Origin: JANRIC01 sp033765345 | Lineage (GTDB): Bacteria; Bacteroidota; Bacteroidia; Cytophagales; Microscillaceae | DNA length: 49,188 nucleotides | Assembly: GCA_033765345.1 (NCBI GenBank) | Contig: JANRIC010000170.1 | Span: 1-49,188 of the forward strand | Direction of reading: 5' to 3' | Part shown: piece by piece, positions 43,985 to 49,188 of the stretch | Numbering within the stretch: the stretch's first letter is position 1 | How the letters are laid out: the number at the start of each line of letters is the position of its first letter | Position numbers and translations under genes: made by a program | Notes under the pieces: model-generated | What the model was told of the DNA's origin: nothing | The model's database searches: none | Seen by the model: the letters and a program-made list of their open reading frames with translations, nothing else

Positions 43985-44197
43985 TTATTTTTTGGTTTTT
44001 TCTTCTTCCTTGATACCTTCTTCCAGTTGATCCTGTACTTCTTTGGTGGCATCTTTAAACTCACGGATGCCTCTTCCTAGCCCTCTTGCCAAATCAGGAA
44101 TTTTTTTAGCACCAAACAAAAGTAAAATTACCAGCATAATTAGGAAGATTTCGGGACCTCCAAGATTGAAAAATAAAAGCATTTGTCCTAGTTCCAT
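43985..44197 (-). CDS. tatA: Twin-arginine translocase subunit TatA/E
   Basis: 70 residues. A single N-terminal membrane helix (EIFLIMLVILLLFGAKKIP) is followed by the amphipathic helix LARGLGRGIREFKDATKEV and a Glu/Lys-rich tail, the complete TatA layout including the FGxKKIPDLARGLG hinge. It forms the pore component for folded protein export. It precedes gatA with a 9-bp gap. Confidence 0.95.
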   Translation of the reverse strand: MELGQMLLFFNLGGPEIFLIMLVILLLFGAKKIPDLARGLGRGIREFKDATKEVQDQLEEGIKEEEKTKK

Positions 44198-44406
44198 ATG
44201 TATTGTTATTTAAAATTCTAAGGATACATTTCCGGCAAATATAAAAAATAATCTTCAGTTTTTATGATTTGTATCCGATAGTATTTGAAAATAGCAGTAT
44301 TTTGTTAAAGGGGCAATTTTTTTTAAACAAAACTAGCAAGACTTTTGTACTAAAATATTCAGACAGGCTTCCAATCATCTATTCATTTCATTTAAATTGT
44401 CGGCTT

Positions 44407-44958
44407 ATGACAAAATTTGACATTACTCCCCAACAAGAAAAAGAACTGCTTCAGCAGTTTTTTGATCTCTCCAGAAATACTTTGTTTGATTATTTTGAAG
44501 AAAGAGATCTGAATTTTTCCAATTCACAATTATTTGCCTTCATTTTGGTCAGCCCCATTACGATTGCTATTGCCAGTGACGGCAATGTGGATTTTACGGA
44601 AACTACCATGCTGGTTGATATCGCCTCCTATTTTGAGCGAGGAATCCTGCCTACAGAGCTTGACAGCCTAGGCCAACCCGTAGATTGCCTTTCAGACAAG
44701 GAATTTTGCAAGATGATTTATTCCGAACTGCGATTCTTATGCCTAAGTATGCCCCGCTTTGAGAAACGCCTCCTGGATTGTATCAAAGCACTCATCCGCC
44801 TTGATGAAACCCTGAGCCGCAACAGCGATCCTAAATACTCTATCAAAAAGCGGGTAGTGCAGATGATGAACAGTGTGATATATAATAATTTAGGTACGGA
44901 TAGTATAGAAGAGAAAAAAATCAGTCATGTGCTGAATGAACTTAATTTAAATGCTTAG
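44407..44958 (+). CDS. Unknown helical protein, TerB-like
   Basis: 183 residues from the ATG at 44407; a TTG-started extension to 44269 would add a non-conserved stretch. All-helical and soluble. The segment SPITIAIASDGNVDFTETTMLVDIASYF recalls TerB-type helical bundles ('aDG.vd..E'), where the acidic residues bind metal, but the match is only suggestive. A second helical half contains RFLCLSMPRFEKRLLDCIKALIRLDE. It is monocistronic between tatA (divergent) and tRNA-Asp. I do not assign a function. Confidence 0.55.
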   Translation: MTKFDITPQQEKELLQQFFDLSRNTLFDYFEERDLNFSNSQLFAFILVSPITIAIASDGNVDFTETTMLVDIASYFERGILPTELDSLGQPVDCLSDKEFCKMIYSELRFLCLSMPRFEKRLLDCIKALIRLDETLSRNSDPKYSIKKRVVQMMNSVIYNNLGTDSIEEKKISHVLNELNLNA

Positions 44959-44981
44959 GAGATAATTTTTTTATAAAGCCC

Positions 44982-45012
44982 TTGTTTTATAAAATTTAGC
45001 CCTTATCTTTGC
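44982..45012 (+). promoter_or_regulatory. Promoter for tRNA-Asp
   Basis: TTG (44982-44984) and TATCTTTG (45005-45012) are spaced by 20 bp, an exact fit to the Bacteroidota TTG/TAnnTTTG promoter. The tRNA starts 58 bp downstream. Confidence 0.55.
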
Positions 45013-45070
45013 AACACCTTTTTGAAAAAAGGCTTAATTAAGCATTGCTTAAGAAAGATAAAATATACAC

Positions 45071-45144
45071 GGAGTGGTAGTTCAGTTGGTTAGAATGCCT
45101 GCCTGTCACGCAGGAGGTCGCGGGTTCGAGTCCCGTCCATTCCG
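45071..45144 (+). tRNA. tRNA-Asp (anticodon GTC)
   Basis: A 74-nt cloverleaf. The acceptor arms GGAGTGG and CCATTCC pair (one G-T), the D-loop TTCAGTTGGTTAGAA and the anticodon stem-loop GCCTGTCACGC with GTC are standard, and the T-arm is GCGGGTTCGAGTCCCGT. The discriminator is G; the CCA end is not encoded. It has a consensus promoter upstream and a hairpin directly after it. Confidence 0.97.
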
Positions 45145-45154
45145 CACCAATTTA

Positions 45155-45195
45155 TTAAAAAGCCTCAAAATCCAATGATTTTGAGGCTTTTTTGA
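45155..45195. terminator. Bidirectional terminator after tRNA-Asp
   Basis: A perfect 16-bp inverted repeat (45157-45172 with 45177-45192, loop CAAT) is flanked by A-runs and T-runs. It also serves the hsdR remnant on the other strand. Confidence 0.9.
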
Positions 45196-45207
45196 TTCAA
45201 TCGTGCC

Positions 45208-46293
45208 TTACCTTCTTGCTGCTGTCTGCGCTTGGTCAATCACTACATTGATTTTTTTGACGGTTTCTTGTATACCTTCGGGTTGTCCGGTAGCCTCAAG
45301 AACCCCTACCGTTTGCAAGACGAGTTGCAGTGCTGTGGAAAGTTCTTTTTTGTCATCTGCATCTTTGGTTTTTTCGCTGCTTGCTGTTTCTGCGTTGCGC
45401 TGGGCGTAGAGTTTCTCGAATTGTACCTGGGCTTGTTGGAGTTCATCGAGCCACTCGAGGGCGTTTAGTGTTTTCAAAGCTTCTTGATTTTCGGGCTTCT
45501 GGAGGTCGCGTCTCTGAAAGTCTGGGTCTGTAGAGAACTTTTTAAATATCTCTGTCTGCGTAAACAAGTATTGTTGCATCAACTCTTCCACTTTTTTGTC
45601 AGATGATATTTTTGCGTTTTGCTTGTCAGGTGATGTGTGGATGGCATCCATTACTTTCTTGTCTGCTTTCATTTCAGCAGGCAGTTGTTCGGTCAAAAAC
45701 TTATTTACTTTGTCTTTGTCAGTCCAGTCTATGTCTCCAAAATGCTGATTGAATGCTTTAAGGATATTTTCTAAGGTATCCAGTTCAGGCTCTGGTTTTC
45801 CACCACCCACGCCAACAGGAATTGGGCTTACAAAACCCGGTTCTGCCACTAAACTTATGTTTTCTGTTCCTTGCTTAACGGGTCGGTAGCTGTCCATATC
45901 AATAGATTCAATGATGCCTTGTGCCAAGTCCTCATTTTCGTCAATGGTCAGTTTTGGCAATAAGTATTTCAAGTACCACCAAAGTTGTTCCCAATAGAGG
46001 TTATTAAAATCAAGTATTTTGGATAAATAGCTGTACGTTCTTAAAAACGATTTGACCTTGATTTTAAAATCAATCTGCTTATCAATATTCAAATCATATT
46101 TAAAAATGTGTGCTGCCGAATCAATCATCGGGTCGAGAATGGTTCTGTCTGCGTTGCCCGAATATTTTTCAAAGAAGTCTTTTACTACATCTTCGTTATA
46201 AACTTCAAATTTCTCCAATGCGTCCAACAAGTCGTTGAGTTTGTTCGGGCTTGTTTCTTCGCTTAGGATGGTGGAAGTATAATAAGTGTACAT
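45208..46293 (-). pseudogene. hsdR: C-terminal remnant of type I restriction subunit HsdR
   Basis: A 361-codon open frame matching only the C-terminal third of HsdR. It opens with YYTSTILSEETSPNKLNDLLDALEKF, then has FLRTYSYLSKILDFNNLYWEQLWWYLKYLLPKL and AQGIIESIDMDSYR. These are the helical and C-terminal segments that contact the methylase core. The N-terminal nuclease (PD-ExK) and the helicase motor domains, some 700 residues, are absent. The junction lies near 46290, where the frame merges with the truncated GxxExxY gene. No hsdM or hsdS is in the window. It may still be translated from the ATG at 46293 but cannot cut DNA. Confidence 0.8.
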
Positions 46294-46546
46294 CTTCTAA
46301 ATTAATGAGTGCCTTCAATTCTACAATTACTTGCCCTTCCACTACAAAATCAGCCCTTCGTGTGCCTACTTCAACGCCTTCATAATATATGGTTTGCTCT
46401 ATTTCTCTGCCAAATTCCAATCCTGCTTTTTGAAGTTCAATAGCCAAACATCTTTGGTAAATTACCTCCTGAAAACCATTGCCCAAAGTGTTATGCACTT
46501 TCATTGCACAGCCGTTTATTTTATATGTAATTTGCTCTAAGGTCAT
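46205..46546 (-). pseudogene. GxxExxY protein, C-terminally truncated
   Basis: About 113 codons from the ATG at 46546. The GFQEVIY motif defines the GxxExxY family, and the PD-ExK-like core (RRADFVVEGQVIVELKAL) is present. Normal homologs continue after INLEDVHL with a conserved ~30-residue tail. Here that tail is replaced by HsdR-derived sequence read in a different frame (LYFHHPKRRNK...). The break is the same point at which hsdR begins, so one recombination or deletion joined the two. The last ~90 bp overlap the hsdR remnant. Confidence 0.75.
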
Positions 46547-46558
46547 AATCAAAATAGT

Positions 46559-46609
46559 TAATAAATTGTCTGAATCAGGATTTTTAATAAATTGTCTGAA
46601 TCAGGATTT
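46559..46609. repeat. Two-copy 26-bp direct repeat
   Basis: A 25-bp unit containing the core TTGTCTGAATCAGGATTT occurs at 46559-46583 and 46585-46609, separated by one base. It lies just upstream of the truncated GxxExxY gene and before the IS982 element. Confidence 0.85.
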
Positions 46610-46667
46610 TCAAGATTTCGCTCTTATCGAGTTTTAGGGAGAAAAGTTTAATTTAGTTATTAAACTA

Positions 46668-47592
46668 ATTCAAGTTGCTAGTTATAAAAGAGGTGTTAAA
46701 GTTAAAAAATCTATATTTTTGAAATCACCACAAAATCAAAAAACAAGATGCTTAACGATAACACCATTGCAATATACGTAATTTTAGATGATATTTTACA
46801 AGAGTTGGGTCATCAGGAATCTTCCCAACGCCAGGTTGGAGATGCGATGATCCTGACCACCGTGTTGGTAGGAGCTTGGTATTTTGGAGGAAATTGGACG
46901 GTTGCCCTGGATTATATGCGCAAGCACCACTGTAAGGAGATGTTGAGTAAGTCGCGATTTTGTCGCCGGGTACACGCTTGTCATGAATTGGGTTTATGGT
47001 GTTTTGGGCTATTGGCTTGGGTCTTCAAGACCTTAAATGTACGTCAGCGTTATATCCTGGATACTTTTCCGGTAGCTGTATGCCATAATATTCGGATTGG
47101 TCGTTGTAAATTACTGCAAGGAGAAGATTTTAGGGGTAAAAATGCTTCCAAAAGGGTGTACTTTTATGGTTTTAAAGTGGCACTGCTTGCAGATGAGAGC
47201 GGCAATCCCATAGAATTAGCAATCTATCCCGGGGCATATAGTGAACAATCTGCCCTCAAAAGATTAGACTTTGATCTGCCTCCGGGAAGCATTGTTTGGC
47301 AGGATAGCGGTTTTACCGATTATGAATGGGAAGATTTTTACAAAGAGCACGAAGGAATCGAGTTTGCCACCCAAAGAAAGAAAAATTCCCTCAGAGGGGA
47401 TTCTTTTACCGATGAAGTAGCGAAAAAATATAATCGTAAAAAAATTGAAACTAAGTTTAGTGAGATTACCGCAAGATTTCCTAAAAAAATTCACGCTGTC
47501 ACTACTCGAGGTTTTCAACTCAAAATCTTTTTTGTCATTCTTGCTTTTTCAATGATCAAATTTATTGAGTGTTGATAGGGCGCAACTTGAAT
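46668..47592 (+). mobile_element. IS982-family insertion sequence (about 925 bp)
   Basis: The element contains one transposase gene (46748-47575) bounded by 11-bp perfect inverted repeats, ATTCAAGTTGC at 46668-46678 and GCAACTTGAAT at 47582-47592. The length and single-gene layout fit IS982. I could not identify a clear target-site duplication, so the outer limits may be a few bases off. A -7 box (TATTTTTG, 46714-46721) lies just upstream of the transposase start. Confidence 0.7.
46748..47575 (+). CDS. IS982-family DDE transposase
   Basis: 275 residues. The family blocks are LDTFPVAVCHNIRIGRCKL (first catalytic Asp), GEDFRGKNASKRVYFYGFKVALL, then GSIVWQDSGFTDYEWED (second Asp) and KKIETKFSEITARFPKKIHAVTTRGFQLKI (Glu). 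All three acidic positions are present and the frame is uninterrupted, so the enzyme may be active. It lies between short inverted repeats. Confidence 0.88.
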   Translation: MLNDNTIAIYVILDDILQELGHQESSQRQVGDAMILTTVLVGAWYFGGNWTVALDYMRKHHCKEMLSKSRFCRRVHACHELGLWCFGLLAWVFKTLNVRQRYILDTFPVAVCHNIRIGRCKLLQGEDFRGKNASKRVYFYGFKVALLADESGNPIELAIYPGAYSEQSALKRLDFDLPPGSIVWQDSGFTDYEWEDFYKEHEGIEFATQRKKNSLRGDSFTDEVAKKYNRKKIETKFSEITARFPKKIHAVTTRGFQLKIFFVILAFSMIKFIEC

Positions 47593-47801
47593 AAAGTAGT
47601 AAAACAATTGAAATAATTACCGTTACCTTACTTAAATCTAAATTATTTTTTTTCATTAATCCCTCTTTTTAGTAAGTCAATGTATTTCCTGAAAAAGATG
47701 GCAATTTATACTTCCTACGGGTTAGAATACCGAAAAAAGATAATTGATAAAAAGAAGGTAAACCCTTATTTTTGAAGTTACCACACTAAACAAAAAAAAA
47801 G

Positions 47802-47918
47802 ATGTTTACCTTACAAATCAAAGAAATTGAGTTACTACTCAGGTACTTGTTTCAGAATTTAATTTTGTTTTTTATATTATTAAGATATAAAATTTTTATT
47901 TTTTTTATTTTATCATAA
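47802..47918 (+). pseudogene. 5' remnant of a transposase-like gene
   Basis: A 38-codon frame starts MFTLQIKEIELLLRYLF and decays into AT-rich sequence. Its ATG is preceded by a leader very similar to the one before the IS982 transposase: TTTTTGAA, then ACCACA, then an A-rich run ending AAGATG, including the -7 box TATTTTTG. I read it as the 5' end of a lost IS gene. The family is not certain; 47593-47801 shows nothing else. Confidence 0.35.
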
Positions 47919-47957
47919 TAAAATTTCTGGATGATTTTGTTTGTGTAAACTTACTTA

Positions 47958-48499
47958 TTACACAAACATATTATATTTTGTTAAACCCAAAATTTTAAAA
48001 ATAAATTTTCTTTTTTTTAAAAATATGCAAATATTATTCTTTTTTACAACCTGAGTAGTAACCAGATCATAATTACCTGCATCATAAATTAAGTATCCAC
48101 CAATATTCTCAACTTCTAAACTTGTAAATTTTTTAATATAAACAGATGGTATAACACGTGTTCTAAAATTTACTAATCTTTTGAAGTGGGTAAAACTTAA
48201 TGTATCCTCATTTAAGTCCTTATCTGAAAGAACTTCTTTTATTTCACTTTGAGATACATTTTTATTATCTAAACTATCAGGTCTCGACTCAACACTTTTA
48301 TTATCATTACCTTTTATACTCAAACCGAAGTGGTTTTCCGAGATTTTAGCTTTTAAATCATTAATAATCAAGCTAATCAATCAAGAAAATCAGGCAAATC
48401 ACTTCAATCTGGGTATATATTGCAACTTTGGTACAATGCCGCAGGAAAAATTAATAAAAACAAAATTACTTGTTTTGATAAGCCTTTAAGATTAATCAT
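47958..48499 (-). pseudogene. Small lipoprotein gene interrupted by a MITE
   Basis: The 5' part is ATG 48499 to 48416, MINLKGLSKQ, then a hydrophobic core and SCNI: a lipoprotein signal with Cys at residue 26. It runs into the MITE, where it stops. The 3' part, 48314-47958, reads KGNDNKSVESRP..., then PSVYIKKFTSLEVENIGGYL, with no ATG. Removing 48315-48415 (the element plus one TA) joins ATA to AAA GGT and gives one 146-codon frame. The ATG overlaps the stop of the upstream 96-codon gene, so the two were translationally coupled. I do not recognise the mature domain. The gene is inactive as it stands. Confidence 0.65.
48315..48417. mobile_element. MITE copy 2 (99 bp plus TA target duplication), inside the lipoprotein gene
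   Basis: This copy is identical in all 103 positions to 12656-12758 and in the same plus-strand orientation. It is flanked by TA at 48315-48316 and 48416-48417. Because excision of 101 bp restores the reading frame of the host gene, the ends and the TA duplication are well supported. Confidence 0.9.
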
Positions 48500-48782
48500 C
48501 GTTTTTTTTATTAGGTTGAACTATTGTTACTCTATTTATATCATATTCTTCTTTAAAAGAACTTACTCCAACCAAAGCTCCATTTTTTATATACAGCTTA
48601 TTTAACTTTTTATTAGTACCATCTTGTGCATTATTATGAGCGTTTTCAGCAAAATTGAAGTATTCTACTCCATCCTCTCCTAAATGAAGCATCAACAAAA
48701 CCGTAATTTTGATGTAATTCCGCTTGTGTTTTTCACTCCGCTGCATCTTACGTAAGTTCTCGTATGCTTCTGTACTTAACAT
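48492..48782 (-). CDS. Unknown 96-residue protein upstream of the broken lipoprotein
   Basis: From the ATG at 48782 it reads MLSTEAYENLRKMQRSEKH and then a helical KITVLLMLHLGE, followed by a polar C-terminal half ending VTIVQPNKKNDD. Its TAA overlaps the lipoprotein ATG (ATGATTAA), a sign of a two-gene unit. The first ~35 residues faintly resemble the N-terminal helix-turn-helix of IS630-type transposases, and the gene begins about 40 bp inside an inverted repeat (48821-48842) related to the MITE end. So it could be either a resident gene or an IS N-terminus fused to other sequence. Not resolved. Confidence 0.4.
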   Translation of the reverse strand: MLSTEAYENLRKMQRSEKHKRNYIKITVLLMLHLGEDGVEYFNFAENAHNNAQDGTNKKLNKLYIKNGALVGVSSFKEEYDINRVTIVQPNKKNDD

Positions 48783-48820
48783 AGTTTTCAAGTTAGTACT
48801 TTTTTAAGTCTTTACAAAAT

Positions 48821-48842
48821 AAACCACTTCGGTTTGAGTATA
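48821..48842 (-). repeat. Inverted copy of the MITE end
   Basis: The 22 bp are the exact reverse complement of the first 22 bp of MITE copy 2 (48315-48336) and include a TA at the outer edge. Sequence diverges inward of position 48821. This marks the end of a longer related element, or a solo end, inserted in the IS4-type transposase gene. Confidence 0.85.
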
Positions 48843-49110
48843 AATAAACCTGAACGCCATAAATCTTGCGAGCTTTGGTATAATAATAGCCTTGCAAGAC
48901 TTTCAAATGGGTAAACAATTTCTTTACTTTTGCTCCTTTTTTACCATCTACCAAGGCGTTTTCCCTGATTCGGATGATAAAAGCTATCTGCTCTTTTTGC
49001 AAATAAGACAGCCAATCTTTGCCGATAAACTCTCTGTCTGCCAGCAAATAACCGACTTTTCGCACCCCCCTGTTTTTTTTGAGTTTTTTTGTAAGTTTTC
49101 TTCTAAAACT
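48843..49110 (-). pseudogene. IS4-family transposase fragment, interrupted
   Basis: The frame contains VGYLLADREFIGKDWLSYL, then AFIIRIRENALV and YYYTKARKIYGVQVYL, the second catalytic-Asp region of IS4-family transposases (LADREFIG). It has no ATG (GTG at 49065) and opens at a stop near 49110, so the N-terminal half is missing. The C-terminal half with the catalytic Glu is missing too: at 48842 the frame runs into the MITE-type end and reads SNRSGLF before stopping at 48793. Both losses make it inactive. Nothing recognisable lies in 49111-49188. Confidence 0.75.
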
Positions 49111-49188
49111 CTATAAAATATCGCAAAATATGGGTTTTGATAAAATATAGCATGTAAGTTTTATAAGAATAGTTATATTTCATATAAA

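Noticed and set aside
47958..48380. A stand-alone 140-codon gene starting inside the MITE
   Set aside because: It would need a TTG start directly after a stop and would use MITE sequence as its N-terminus. The fused lipoprotein frame explains it better.

Overview
The window looks like chromosomal DNA of a Bacteroidota, most likely a Cytophagales-type gliding or surface-active bacterium. The evidence is the complete type IX secretion component SprA, the Bacteroidota-restricted DUF4836 and DUF4837 lipoproteins, frequent N-terminal '...AQ' secretion signals, TAnnTTTG-type -7 promoter boxes, lack of Shine-Dalgarno sequences, and the maeB-ruvA-sprA and etfB-etfA-bifunctional nuclease gene orders that are common in this phylum.

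Layout. 1-3334 is an accessory edge: a 21-bp tandem array, an orphan reading-frame fragment, an OLD-type ATPase/TOPRIM gene, what looks like the tail of an adenine methyltransferase, and a Cys-rich protein of unknown function. 3536-16313 holds ordinary genes: phosphatase, methyltransferase, DUF4836 lipoprotein, beta-helix protein, EamA transporter, aspartyl protease with PDZ, queuosine salvage hydrolase, heptosyltransferase, a PolX/PHP protein whose polymerase site looks dead, an EVE protein, and an ArsR-rhodanese-rhodanese sulfur cluster. 16445-23882 is a sensory block: receiver-only regulator, CheB-CheR-PAS-histidine kinase hybrid, and a divergent bacteriophytochrome kinase. 24202-44958 is the core: vanZ-like, bifunctional nuclease, etfA, etfB, small secreted and NUDIX proteins, sprA, ruvA, maeB, DUF4837, a MltD-like transglycosylase, gatA, tatA and an unknown protein.

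From 45071 (tRNA-Asp) to the right end the window becomes a mobile-element and restriction-system graveyard. It holds an hsdR C-terminal remnant joined to a truncated GxxExxY gene, an IS982-family insertion sequence, an IS4-type transposase fragment, and a small TA-flanked inverted-repeat element (MITE). An identical 103-bp MITE copy lies 36 kb away at 12656-12758. The right-hand copy interrupts a small lipoprotein gene: removing the element plus one TA rejoins the reading frame exactly.

The most interesting items are this MITE family and the lipoprotein operon it broke, the OLD-ATPase cassette at the left edge, the photoreceptor/chemotaxis-hybrid block, and the ArsR regulator with a C-terminal Cys pair next to two rhodaneses. 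All family names come from motif recognition by eye; no search was run.
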